Shown piece after piece: positions 28,965 to 37,324 of a stretch of DNA of 44,464 nucleotides. Positions within the stretch are counted from its first letter, which is position 1. Every line of letters begins with the position of its first letter. Source of the stretch: Rhizobacter sp. SG703 (GTDB lineage Bacteria > Pseudomonadota > Gammaproteobacteria > Burkholderiales > Burkholderiaceae_C); contig NZ_JAAZQK010000020.1 of NCBI RefSeq assembly GCF_012275445.1, forward strand, positions 1 through 44,464. Direction: 5' to 3'. Below the pieces are notes generated by a model. The model worked only from the letters and a program-made list of their open reading frames with translations, was not told where the DNA came from and did not search any database. The translations under genes were made by a program, and so were the position numbers.

Positions 28965-29498
28965 TCAGCTCCAGTCGTCCATGTCGTGCTTGATCTTGTG
29001 GCGGTTGGCGATCAGCTCGTCGACCGACGGCTCGTTGTTCAGCGCCCGCCGCAGCGCGAGCTTCGTCGCCTCGTGGTTGGTGCGGTACATGTCCTTCTTG
29101 TCGAGGTTCGGGTCCTTCGCGCAGCGCGGGTCGATCCACACCAGGCTGATGATGCACAGCTCGTTGGCCAGCTCCTTCGGTATCGTGCCGTCGATCAGGC
29201 AATCGACCACCGCATCGGCGGTGGCGCTCTGCACGACGCCGCCGTACAGGTCGATGTTGGCGAAGTCCTTCAGCGTGACCTTCGGCACGAGGATCGTCGC
29301 CGGCCGCACCAGCTGGTTGCAGGCGCGGATCGCGAACATCGCGGTGTGGCCCTTGCTCTGCGCCATCAGGTTCGCGAAGGCTTGGCCGACCGGGCCGTCG
29401 GTGCGGCCGATCAGGATCTCGGGCATCGCGTCGGTGAACTGCCCTTCGCGGGCGAACACGGTCGCCTCGCCGGCGTGGAAGAGATAGGTCTTGCTCAT
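28965..29498 (-). CDS. formaldehyde-activating enzyme homologue (Fae2-like)
   Basis: A 177-residue member of the Fae family; classical Fae condenses formaldehyde with tetrahydromethanopterin. Family blocks are GPVGQAFANLMAQSKGHT, VRPATILVPKVT, GVVQSATADAV and NHEATKLALRRAL. By hand alignment the catalytic histidine of Methylobacterium Fae (in EVAHIDLIIG) corresponds to Met25 in TDAMPEILIG, so this protein belongs to the Fae homologue groups whose role is less clear. It lies nine bases after fhcC. A classical fae may exist elsewhere in the genome. An unusual sensor or carrier role is possible. Confidence 0.88.
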   Translation of the reverse strand: MSKTYLFHAGEATVFAREGQFTDAMPEILIGRTDGPVGQAFANLMAQSKGHTAMFAIRACNQLVRPATILVPKVTLKDFANIDLYGGVVQSATADAVVDCLIDGTIPKELANELCIISLVWIDPRCAKDPNLDKKDMYRTNHEATKLALRRALNNEPSVDELIANRHKIKHDMDDWS

Positions 29499-29507
29499 CG
29501 GAGTGCC

Positions 29508-30320
29508 TCAGGTTGCCAGGATCAGTTCGCCGCGGCCGTCGCTCGCGAGGTCGCCCAGGTGGCGCGTGATCGCGCGCGACGGCAAGGCCTCGAAGGGTCC
29601 ACCGTGGCGCGCGAGGTCGCGGGCCAGCAGCTGCCAGAACACCAGCGCATCAGCGACCGCCGGCACGAAGGTCGGCGCGATCTGCGGGGCGGTCGTCGCG
29701 AACACCAGGCTGCCGCGCCGCATGCCGTAGCCGACGTGCGCGCCGGCCCGCCCGCCGATGCCGATGGTGCCGGCCACCATGCGCGACGCGAGAAAGTCGC
29801 CGGCGTCGCCGAACACCAGCGCGATGCCGCGCCGCATGCGGTCGCCGAATCGCTGGCCGGCGTGGCCGGTGACGATCAGCGTGCCGCCGCGCATGCCGTC
29901 CATGCTGCCGGGCAGCGTGCTCGCCGCGAAGTCGCCGGCGTCGCCGTCGACCGTCAACTGCCCGCCCGCCATCTCGCAGCCCGCCAGCAGGCCGACCGCG
30001 CCGTTCACGCGCAGCGCGCCGCCGCTCATGCCGCCGCCGGTGTAGTGACCGGCCGGGCCGTCGACCGTGAGGCGCCCGCCGCCCATCTGCCAGCCGATGC
30101 GGTCGCAGCGCGACAGGTCGCCGACGAAGCGCAGCATGCCGTCGTCGCCATCGGGCTCCACCGTGAAGAACTCCGCCAGCGGCACCAGCGCCCGCCCATG
30201 CCCGACCTGCAGCTGCTCGACCTGCGCCACCGACCACCCCGCCAGCGCCGCCGGCAGCACGCCGCGCAGGTCCACGCGCACCGCGGGCGCGTGCTTCAGG
30301 CTCAGGCGAAACCCGCTCAT
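29508..30320 (-). CDS. fhcC: formyltransferase/hydrolase complex subunit C
   Basis: A 270-residue subunit of the Fhc complex, which moves the formyl group from tetrahydromethanopterin to a furan cofactor and hydrolyses it to formate. The sequence shows the GXGXG beta-helix repeats of the FwdC/GltB C-terminal family (GGGMSGGALRVNG, GGTLIVTGHAG, FGDAGDFLASRMVAGTIGI, GYGMRRGSLVF). ATG 30320 overlaps the fhcD stop. Its C terminus ends nine bases before the Fae-like gene. Confidence 0.95.
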   Translation of the reverse strand: MSGFRLSLKHAPAVRVDLRGVLPAALAGWSVAQVEQLQVGHGRALVPLAEFFTVEPDGDDGMLRFVGDLSRCDRIGWQMGGGRLTVDGPAGHYTGGGMSGGALRVNGAVGLLAGCEMAGGQLTVDGDAGDFAASTLPGSMDGMRGGTLIVTGHAGQRFGDRMRRGIALVFGDAGDFLASRMVAGTIGIGGRAGAHVGYGMRRGSLVFATTAPQIAPTFVPAVADALVFWQLLARDLARHGGPFEALPSRAITRHLGDLASDGRGELILAT

Positions 30321-31231
30321 GCCGTGGCCGGCGCAGCGAGCAGCTGGCGCAGGTGGAAGTGGAAGGGCCCGAGCTTGCCGCCGTAGTTGCCGGCCGAGAT
30401 GCGCATCAGCCCACCGGCCGCGCCGATCGCGATGCCGGCCTGCATGCCGGCGCGCATCGCGGCACCGACGTCGGCCTCGGCCAGCCCGTCGATCACGATC
30501 TCCATCACGCAGCGCGTCTGCGGCGTGATCTCGCTGCTTGCCGCGAGCCCGTGCAGCCCGGGGCAGAACGCATCGTTGGTCGACGCGCCGAGCGTGGCGT
30601 ACTTGCTGCCGACCTTCGAGCCCGAGCGCACCACGCCGCCGGGGAACGGCATGATCACGTTCGGTAGCGCCTTCATCGCGGCCACCGCGGCTTCGGCCAC
30701 CGCGAGCGCCGCGTCGGTGTCGGTGCACATCAGCAGCAGGTTGCCGCCGCCGACGCACTTGACCACCGCGGTCGTTTCCTGCGCGACGAACTCGCCATCC
30801 ATCACCGGCACGCGCCAGTAGCGCACGCCATCGATCACCTTCGAGATCTGCCAGCCGTCGCCGAAGAAGCGCAGGTTCTTGCCGAGCGCGATGGCCTCGC
30901 CTTCGGAAATGCCGGCGAACACTGCCGTGGTCGGGCAGGTCAGCACGCACTGGCCCACGCGCCGCTCCACCTGCTTCGCGAGTTCCTTGCCGGACATCGA
31001 GAAGATCAGCACGCTGACGCCGGGCCGGCCATCGGGTGTGTCGGTGGGGGCGAGTTCGCGTTCGATGCCGGCCTCGCAGCCGCAGGCGATCACCGAGGTC
31101 GCGAAGCCGGTGGCCGACACCGCGGCGTTCATCGCCCAGGTCAGCGTGTGCGCGGTGATGACCAGCCGCGTGGCCTTCATCGGAAAGGCCTCGGCAAAGC
31201 TGTCGTCGATCGCGACGCCGTTCGCGATCAT
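30317..31231 (-). CDS. fhcD: formylmethanofuran-tetrahydromethanopterin formyltransferase, Fhc subunit D
   Basis: A 304-residue formyltransferase (Ftr family) that transfers the formyl group between tetrahydromethanopterin and the furan cofactor. Ftr blocks are DSFAEAFPMKATRLVITA, ATSVIACGCEAGIE, GRPGVSVLIF, PFPGGVVRSGSKVGSKY and SAGNYGGKLGPFHFHLR. GGAGGTGGCCAC precedes ATG 31231. It is separated from fhcA by 103 bases that hold a palindromic repeat, and is coupled to fhcC. Confidence 0.96.
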   Translation of the reverse strand: MIANGVAIDDSFAEAFPMKATRLVITAHTLTWAMNAAVSATGFATSVIACGCEAGIERELAPTDTPDGRPGVSVLIFSMSGKELAKQVERRVGQCVLTCPTTAVFAGISEGEAIALGKNLRFFGDGWQISKVIDGVRYWRVPVMDGEFVAQETTAVVKCVGGGNLLLMCTDTDAALAVAEAAVAAMKALPNVIMPFPGGVVRSGSKVGSKYATLGASTNDAFCPGLHGLAASSEITPQTRCVMEIVIDGLAEADVGAAMRAGMQAGIAIGAAGGLMRISAGNYGGKLGPFHFHLRQLLAAPATA

Positions 31232-31304
31232 GTGGCCACCTCCGCACGGACGAGGCCACTCGATCTGCCGAATCGTCGGTGGCTCGGCCGTATTGCGCTG
31301 GTCG

Positions 31305-31345
31305 ATCCCCCAAGGGGGCCCCTCGCCCTTCGCTTCATACGGCCG
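31305..31345. repeat. palindromic repeat between fhcA and fhcD
   Basis: CCCCCAAGGGGGCCCCTCG and adjoining bases sit in the 103-base gap of the fhc operon and touch the last codons of fhcA (CFEAAV). The element is of the same GC-rich kind as that at 23011-23099. It may stabilise or process the polycistronic RNA. Confidence 0.5.
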
Positions 31346-33017
31346 CCTCGAAGCAGGCCGCCGGCAGCAGGCGACCCCCATTGCAGCAGGTGCACAACTC
31401 GTCGCGGTCGATCGCGACCGCATCGAAGTTCACCGACCCGTGCGACGCCAGGTGCTGCCGCAGGTACCGCTCGATGCCTCGGTCGTAGCCGGGTTCGACG
31501 AAGTGCGTGCCGCTCGCCGGCACCGCGGTGATGCGTCCGGCGTGCGCGACGAGCAGCCCGTCCTTGTAGACGCGCTCCGGCGTGCTGAACATCGCCTCGC
31601 GGTCGGCATGGTCGCGGTACACCGCGATGTCGGCCGCGGCGCCGACGCCCAGCTGGCCGCGGTCCCGCAAGCCCAGCAGCCGGGCCGGGCCGGCACGCGT
31701 CATGGTCGCGATCTCGTGCAGGCTCAGCTCGCGCGTGATGGAGCCGAGCGCGCTGTTCGCCGCTACGTCCGGGTGGAGCTTTGCGAGCTGTTCGTTGCGG
31801 AAGCCCTTGTCCATCAGCAGCCGGATCAAATGCGGGTAGCTGGTGAACGGCCCGCCGTTCGGATGGTCGGTGGTCAGCGCGACGCGCCACGGGTCGTTGA
31901 CGAGCAGGAAGATCTCCAGCCCGATCGCCCATTGCAGCGCGTTGACATAGCTCTGCTCGCGGTAGCGGAACGGCACGACGCCGCAGCCGGCGTCGCATTC
32001 GATGTCGGCGCCGATCCACTTGCGCGGGCTCGCGAGCCCCGACTGCGCATGCTGGCGCATCGTGTCGCCCGACGCGGTGACGGTCTGGCCGAACATGATC
32101 TGGCCGACGTCGATGCTGACGTTCGGGTTCGCGTTCACCGCGTCGGCCAGCCGCGCGGCGGCCGACGAGAACTTCTTCGCGCCCTCGGTGCCGTAGGCAT
32201 GGAACTGCACGTGCGTCAGGTGCGCCGGCAGGCCTTCGAGCGCGGCGATGGTGTCCAGCGTCGACTGGATGTTGCCGGCCACGCCGAGGTTGCTGCCGTG
32301 GATGTGCAGCGGGTGCGGCACGCCGAGTTCGCGCAGCGCGCGCGCCAGCGTGTGCACCACCTGCCGCGGCGTGACCTGCCAGTGCAGGTGCGCCTCGTCG
32401 ACATCGAGCTTGCGCTGGTTGAACTTGAAGGCCGAGATGCCGGCCGGGTTCACCACCTTCACGCCCAAGGCCTTGGTGGCGTGGATCGTCCATGCCGTGT
32501 AGTCGCGGATGCGCTCGAAGTCCTGGCCCTCGGCCAGCATCTGCAGGAACAGCTCGTCGTTGCCGAGCATCACGTAGGCGCCGTGGTCGAGGATCGGCGT
32601 GTCGCCCATCTCCATGTGCGTGTGGCGGGCGTTCGACGCCATCATCGCCGGCTCGAAGGCAGCGGTGTAACCCATCTCGACATAGCGGTAGCCGGTGGCC
32701 AGCGTGCCCGGCGTGCAGCCGCCGCACGAGGCCAGCTCCAGCGGGTTGGTCGGCAACGCGAACGGCTCGGCACCGCGGCGCTGCATCTCCGGCAGCAGCA
32801 GCCGAGACAGGTTGACCTTGCCGCCGCCGATGTGGGTGTGCATGTCGATGCCGCCGGCCATCACGACGCAGCCGCTCGCATCGACCTCGTCGTCGACGGC
32901 GTCGTGCGGTGCGAGCGCGGCGATGCGGCCGTCGCGCACGACGACATCGCGCACGACCGGCGATGGGTCGTTCGCCGGGTCGATGACCAGGCCGCCGCGC
33001 AGGCGCAGGCTGCTCAT
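31335..33017 (-). CDS. fhcA: formyltransferase/hydrolase complex subunit A
   Basis: A 560-residue amidohydrolase-type subunit (FmdA/FwdA family) that hydrolyses the formyl-furan cofactor to formate. The binuclear metal site motif is GGIDMHTHIGGGK (H60, H62), with further histidines in HIHGSN and VQFHAYGTEG and an aspartate in ALTTDHPNGGPF. Many conserved stretches (PLELASCGGCTPG, VGQIMFGQTVTASGDT, IECDAGCGVVPF) identify Fhc rather than dihydroorotase or hydantoinase. The start overlaps the fhcB stop (ATGA). The C terminus ends in a cysteine-rich DELCTCCNGG segment. Confidence 0.96.
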   Translation of the reverse strand: MSSLRLRGGLVIDPANDPSPVVRDVVVRDGRIAALAPHDAVDDEVDASGCVVMAGGIDMHTHIGGGKVNLSRLLLPEMQRRGAEPFALPTNPLELASCGGCTPGTLATGYRYVEMGYTAAFEPAMMASNARHTHMEMGDTPILDHGAYVMLGNDELFLQMLAEGQDFERIRDYTAWTIHATKALGVKVVNPAGISAFKFNQRKLDVDEAHLHWQVTPRQVVHTLARALRELGVPHPLHIHGSNLGVAGNIQSTLDTIAALEGLPAHLTHVQFHAYGTEGAKKFSSAAARLADAVNANPNVSIDVGQIMFGQTVTASGDTMRQHAQSGLASPRKWIGADIECDAGCGVVPFRYREQSYVNALQWAIGLEIFLLVNDPWRVALTTDHPNGGPFTSYPHLIRLLMDKGFRNEQLAKLHPDVAANSALGSITRELSLHEIATMTRAGPARLLGLRDRGQLGVGAAADIAVYRDHADREAMFSTPERVYKDGLLVAHAGRITAVPASGTHFVEPGYDRGIERYLRQHLASHGSVNFDAVAIDRDELCTCCNGGRLLPAACFEAAV

Positions 33018-34279
33018 GCCAACGCTCCCGCGATGCGATCGAGCACGCCAGCGAGCGTCGGCAGGCCGTCGTCGTGCACCGCGAACAGCGGCAGCATCAC
33101 TGAGCCGTCGGCGCGGAACAGGTGGCCCGGCGAGCCGATACCCGGCGTCGACACCGGGATGAACACCGACGCCGGCGACCGGGCCAGGTCGGGGTGGCCG
33201 AGCACGACGGTGGGCAGCGATGTCGCTGGTGGTGCCACGTCCGGATCGAAGCTCGACACCCACAGCAGGCTGTCGACCGCCTGCTCGTGCAGCAGGCGTT
33301 GCGCGTCGAAGCACAGCGGCTCGTGCTCCAGCCCGCGCGGCCCGGCGCGCGAGCGCAGCGGCAGCCCCGACAACCACGTGAAGACCTGGTTCACCGTGCC
33401 GGCGCCGTTGCCGCCACCCAGCCACAGCGCCGCGGCGCGGGTGGTCTGGTTCAGCGAGCCGACCAGGCGGTTCAGCCCTTCGACGACCAGCGCGCCCTGC
33501 GGCGGCAGCCGGCGTGTCTCGCCGACGATCACCGCATAGCGCGCCTGCTGCAGCCGCGTGGCCAGCGACTGCAGCGCGGCCGGTGCCTCGCGCACCGCAC
33601 GCCCGGCCACCAGCGCGGACAGCAGCGCCACGGTGCCGAACAGGTCGCCGTGCAGCGGGATCGATTCCACCGTGACGCCGGGCCGCCTGCGCAGGCCGAC
33701 CAGCACCGCATCGTCGGCCGGCGTGCCGCCGAGCACCACCACCTGCCGCTGCGCGACCAGCGACTCGCCGACGCCGCAGCGTTCGAAGAACTCGGGTGCC
33801 TGGTCGACCGGCGTGCCGCCGACGCAGAGCAGCAGGTCGGCGCGCGTGCGCACTTCGGCCAGCGTCGTGAAGAAGCTGCCGCGGTCCTGCGTCGCGCGCA
33901 GCGTGGTCATCTGGGCTGCCCCTGCGGCCGCATCGCAGATCGCGCCGGTGCGGCAGGCCAGGCGGTACAGCGCGCGGGCGCCCGACACATCGGTGCCGAG
34001 GCCACCGAACAGCGGTTGCCGGCTCGCCGCGAGCAGCCGGGCGGCCGCCGACACCGCGTCGTCGAGGCTGCAGTCGCGGCCGTCGACCCGCGCCGAGGCC
34101 GTCGACGGCCGTGCCACGAACCGCGCCAGCGCACGGCGCGCGCAGGCGCAGCCGCTGTCCGACAGCGTCAACCGGCCCGAGGCGTCGACCTGCACGGTCG
34201 AGGTGTCGCACAACAGCAGGCAAAACGGGCAGGTCCAGCGCGTGGCGCCGGCGCGCGGATTCACGGAGGTGTCGGTCAT
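33014..34279 (-). CDS. fhcB: formyltransferase/hydrolase complex subunit B
   Basis: A 421-residue subunit related to archaeal FwdB/FmdB (formylmethanofuran dehydrogenase) but shortened and without molybdopterin dehydrogenase function in bacteria. The N terminus keeps CPFCLLLCD with C17, C20, C24 and a later C44, the spacing of an iron-sulfur motif. Later blocks are FGGLGTDVSGA-like GGLGTDVSGARALYRLA, QDRGSFFTTLAEVRTRAD and PGIGSPGHLFRADG. It is the first gene of fhcBADC. The 253 bases upstream contain a long dyad at 34352-34386. Confidence 0.94.
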   Translation of the reverse strand: MTDTSVNPRAGATRWTCPFCLLLCDTSTVQVDASGRLTLSDSGCACARRALARFVARPSTASARVDGRDCSLDDAVSAAARLLAASRQPLFGGLGTDVSGARALYRLACRTGAICDAAAGAAQMTTLRATQDRGSFFTTLAEVRTRADLLLCVGGTPVDQAPEFFERCGVGESLVAQRQVVVLGGTPADDAVLVGLRRRPGVTVESIPLHGDLFGTVALLSALVAGRAVREAPAALQSLATRLQQARYAVIVGETRRLPPQGALVVEGLNRLVGSLNQTTRAAALWLGGGNGAGTVNQVFTWLSGLPLRSRAGPRGLEHEPLCFDAQRLLHEQAVDSLLWVSSFDPDVAPPATSLPTVVLGHPDLARSPASVFIPVSTPGIGSPGHLFRADGSVMLPLFAVHDDGLPTLAGVLDRIAGALA

Positions 34280-34351
34280 GTGCCCGCTTCAACGCAAGCG
34301 ATGTGCCACGAGGCATGCCCCGGCAGCGCGTCGGATGACGACTGCCGGCGC

Positions 34352-34386
34352 GGCCAGAACCGAGACACTGTGTCGCGTTTCTGGCC
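34352..34386. promoter_or_regulatory. 35-bp near-perfect dyad upstream of fhcB
   Basis: Two 17-bp arms, GGCCAGAACCGAGACAC (34352-34368) and GTGTCGCGTTTCTGGCC (34370-34386), match except at two positions around a single central T. It lies 73 bases before the fhcB start and after the end of the HisA-like gene. It may be an operator of the fhc operon or a terminator/attenuator of the upstream gene; no T-run is next to it. Confidence 0.55.
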
Positions 34387-34532
34387 GATCGAATCGGCGG
34401 CGACTGCCCGATGGCTGCACCGAGGCCGCCCCTTGGGCTGCCACGGCGGTTGGCACGAAACGTGATGTGTCGTCTCGTCATGAACGCCACTGCTTCATCT
34501 GCAACGGCCGCGACGGTCCTTGACAAAACCCC

Positions 34533-35234
34533 TCAGGTCGACATCCGCGGCAGCTTCCTGTCGTGCAACGCGCTGGCCACCAGCCAGGCCGATGCGCCGG
34601 AGGCCTGCGCGAGCGCCAGGTCGGCCTCGCTGCCGATGCCGCCGGCGCCGATCAGCTGCACATGCGGCGAGCGGGTCGCGACCTCGCGCAGCGTGTCGAC
34701 GTCGGGCCCGGTGCCGGCACCGACGCGCTCCAGCGTCATCACGATCACGCGCGACGGCCACAGCGCCGGCGAGTCCCAGCAGCCGGCGGCGTCGAGGCGC
34801 TCGCCGTGGCGGCGGTCGAGCGACAGGATGCCGCGGCCGGACGGCGTGAAGCAGGCTTCGAGTGCCGCGCGCGAGCGCAGCGATTCGCTGCCGAACACCG
34901 GCACCAGGCGTTGCGACAACGGCCCGAGCGCTGCACCCAGCGCGTGGGCTTCCGACACGTCGGCGAAGCCGGCGTCCAGCCACAGCTCGAGGCCCGGCAA
35001 GGCTTCGAGCAATTGCCGCACGACGGCGACGTGGCCCACCCCGCCTTGCAAGGCATCGAGATCGGCGACGTACAGCTGCCGTGCCGCCACGTGGTCGCAC
35101 AGGATGCGCGCGACGGTCAACGGATCGCTGCTGGCGCACAGCGCCGAGACGATCGGCCGGTAGTGCTGCCGGTCGCCGCGCAGCGCTCGCACCACCTGGC
35201 CTTGCAGCAGGTCGATCACGGGAATGACGGTCAT
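34533..35234 (-). CDS. HisA/HisF-related TIM-barrel protein of the H4MPT/methanofuran island
   Basis: A 233-residue (beta/alpha)8 protein resembling HisA (TVIPVIDLLQGQVVRALRG, VADLDALQGG, LWLDAGFADV, LIGAGGIGSEADL). HisA-like genes are found next to fhc and furan-cofactor genes in methylotrophs, so it is more likely a cofactor-pathway enzyme than histidine biosynthesis; no other his genes are here. ATG 35234 is only 22 bases from the divergent ATP-grasp start. It ends 253 bases before fhcB, in the same direction. Its exact reaction is unknown to me. Confidence 0.78.
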   Translation of the reverse strand: MTVIPVIDLLQGQVVRALRGDRQHYRPIVSALCASSDPLTVARILCDHVAARQLYVADLDALQGGVGHVAVVRQLLEALPGLELWLDAGFADVSEAHALGAALGPLSQRLVPVFGSESLRSRAALEACFTPSGRGILSLDRRHGERLDAAGCWDSPALWPSRVIVMTLERVGAGTGPDVDTLREVATRSPHVQLIGAGGIGSEADLALAQASGASAWLVASALHDRKLPRMST

Positions 35235-35256
35235 GTTGAACGGATCGGGAGCATCG

Positions 35257-36246
35257 ATGAAACGCGTCTTCGTGTACGAGTATCTCAGCGGCGGCGGGCT
35301 CATTCCGTCGGCCGGCGACGCAGCGGTCAATGACGAAGCGGCTGCGGCCGCGCTGCTGCCGCTGGGCCTGTCGATGCGCGATGCGCTGGCGCAGGACCTG
35401 CTGCAGGTCGAGGGCGTGTCGCTGTCGGTTGCCGCCAGCGTGCGTGCGCCGCGCGTGCCGCGCAATGCCGAGCCGGTGCGGCCGCGGGCCGGCGAATCGG
35501 CCTTCGATTTCGTCGCACGGCAGGCGGCCTTGCACGACGTGGCCTGGGTCGTTGCGCCCGAGACCGGCGGCCTGCTGGCGCAGATGCAGCAGGTGGTCGG
35601 GCCGGCGCGCTGGCTGGGGTGCTCGGCGGCGGCCATCGCGGTGGCCTCGGGCAAGCGCGCGACGCTGCTGCGGCTGGCCGGGCAGGGGCTTGCGACGCCG
35701 CTGGCCTTCGAGCATGTGCCGGAGGTGGAGCGCTGGGTCGTCAAGCCGGATGATGGCGCGGGCGGTGTCGCGACCCGCGTGCACCGCTCGCAGGAAGACG
35801 CGCTGGCCGACTGGGACCGGCGCTCGACCGCCGGCAGCCCGATGGCGATCGAGCCGTGGGTCGACGGCGAACCGCTCAGCGTGTCGATGCTGTGCACCGC
35901 CGGGCGCACCGAGCTGCTCAGCGTCAACCGGCAGCGCATCACCGTGGATGGCGCGGGCGCGTTGTCGTTCGACGGCGTCGATGTCAACGCGATCGCGGTG
36001 GGTGGCGAGCGCGGGCCGGTGCTGTCGCGCCTGGCGAAGCAGGTGGCCAAGGGCATCCCAGGCCTGCGCGGTTTCGTCGGCATCGACCTGGTGTGGCACC
36101 CGCGCTGCGGGCCGGTGGTGATCGAGGTGAACCCGCGCGTGACCTGCGCGTACGTGGGGCTGTCGGCCTCGCTGGGGCGCAACCTGGCCGCCGAGCTGCT
36201 GCAGGACCATGCCGCCGGTCACGACGCGGAGGACGGCGATGGCTGA
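35257..36246 (+). CDS. ATP-grasp ligase, MfnD-like (furan cofactor or H4MPT pathway)
   Basis: A 329-residue ATP-grasp protein. The ATP-binding core is visible in ERWVVKPDDGAGGVATRV and the metal-binding end in VVIEVNPRVTCAYVGL. In archaea MfnD is an ATP-grasp ligase joining glutamate to tyramine in methanofuran; bacterial relatives lie in H4MPT gene islands. GGGAG precedes ATG 35257. Its stop overlaps the MfnF-like gene, so the three plus-strand genes form an operon whose promoter must lie inside the divergent HisA-like gene. Confidence 0.85.
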   Translation: MKRVFVYEYLSGGGLIPSAGDAAVNDEAAAAALLPLGLSMRDALAQDLLQVEGVSLSVAASVRAPRVPRNAEPVRPRAGESAFDFVARQAALHDVAWVVAPETGGLLAQMQQVVGPARWLGCSAAAIAVASGKRATLLRLAGQGLATPLAFEHVPEVERWVVKPDDGAGGVATRVHRSQEDALADWDRRSTAGSPMAIEPWVDGEPLSVSMLCTAGRTELLSVNRQRITVDGAGALSFDGVDVNAIAVGGERGPVLSRLAKQVAKGIPGLRGFVGIDLVWHPRCGPVVIEVNPRVTCAYVGLSASLGRNLAAELLQDHAAGHDAEDGDG

Positions 36247-37324
36247 GGCCACCGTGATCGGCTGGGACATCGGTGGCGCGCACGTCAAGGCCTGCCTGCT
36301 GCAGCGAGGCCGCGTGATCGACGTGGCGCAATGGACCTGCCCGCTGTGGCAGGGCATCGAGCACCTGGAGCGCGCGCTGCAGTCGGCCCGCGAACGCTGG
36401 CCCGCGGCCGCACGGGCGCGGCATGCGGTGACGATGACCGGCGAGATGGTCGACCTGTTCGAGCACCGCGAAGAAGGCGTGCAGCGCATTGCCGCGCTGC
36501 TGTGCGATGCGTGGCCCGAAGCGCCGCCGCTGCAGTTCTTTGCCGGCGACCGTGGCTGGTGCGGCCGCGAGCGCGTGGCCGGCGAGTGGGCGCACATCGC
36601 GTCGGCCAACTGGCTGGCGACGGCTTTGCATGCGGCGCGCGAACTGGATGGTTTTCAAAGAGAGGGCGTGCTGGTCGACATCGGCAGCACCACCACCGAC
36701 ATCATCGCGTTCAAGGGCGGCCGGGTCGTCACGCAGGCGCGCAGCGACGTGCAGCGGCTGGCCACCGGCGAGCTGGTCTACCAGGGTGTGGTGCGCACGC
36801 CGCTGTGCGGGCTGGCGCGGCAGATTCCGTGGCGCGGCCAGCCGCTCAACGTGATGAACGAGTACTTCGCGACGGTGGCCGACGTGTACCGGCTCACCGG
36901 CGAGCTGGACGCGGCCCACGACCTGTACCCGAGTGCCGACAACGCGCCGAAGGATGCGGCCGCCACGCGCAAGCGGCTGGCCCGCATGATCGGCATGGAC
37001 GCGCGCGATGCGAGCGATGCCGAATGGCTGTTGTTTGCGCAGGACTGGCGCGCCGCGCAGGTGGCCGAGCTGGGCACGCAATTGCAGCGCGTGATGGCGA
37101 TGCATGCGCTGTCGGCGGATGCGGTCGTCGTCAGCGCCGGGTGTGGCGACTTCCTGGTGGCCGATGTGCTGGCCCAGGCGCATGGCGCGGCCTGCGCCTG
37201 CCGGTCGTATGGCGCCGACCTGGCGCGCCTGGGCGCCGGTGCCGCGCCCGATGCGACGCGCTGGGCGCAGGTGTGCGCGCCCAGCGTGGCGGTGGCGATG
37301 CTGCTCGACATGGAGCTGCGCTGA
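36239..37324 (+). CDS. MfnF-like H4MPT-linked C1 transfer protein (hydantoinase/oxoprolinase fold)
   Basis: A 361-residue protein with an ASKHA-type fold: GWDIGGAHVKACLL at the N terminus and VLVDIGSTTTDIIAFKGG in the middle. This is the family labelled H4MPT-linked C1 transfer pathway protein. Its archaeal relative MfnF couples the aminomethylfuran diphosphate to glutamyl-tyramine. Start ATG 36239 overlaps the ATP-grasp stop, and its own stop overlaps the MfnE-like ATG by one base. Its co-occurrence with the ATP-grasp and kinase genes supports assembly of the methylofuran cofactor used by Fhc. Confidence 0.87.
   Translation: MAEATVIGWDIGGAHVKACLLQRGRVIDVAQWTCPLWQGIEHLERALQSARERWPAAARARHAVTMTGEMVDLFEHREEGVQRIAALLCDAWPEAPPLQFFAGDRGWCGRERVAGEWAHIASANWLATALHAARELDGFQREGVLVDIGSTTTDIIAFKGGRVVTQARSDVQRLATGELVYQGVVRTPLCGLARQIPWRGQPLNVMNEYFATVADVYRLTGELDAAHDLYPSADNAPKDAAATRKRLARMIGMDARDASDAEWLLFAQDWRAAQVAELGTQLQRVMAMHALSADAVVVSAGCGDFLVADVLAQAHGAACACRSYGADLARLGAGAAPDATRWAQVCAPSVAVAMLLDMELR

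Noticed and set aside
34533-35234. Histidine-biosynthesis gene hisA
   Set aside because: No other his genes are near and the protein lies within a methanofuran/H4MPT cluster, so only a HisA-like fold is claimed.
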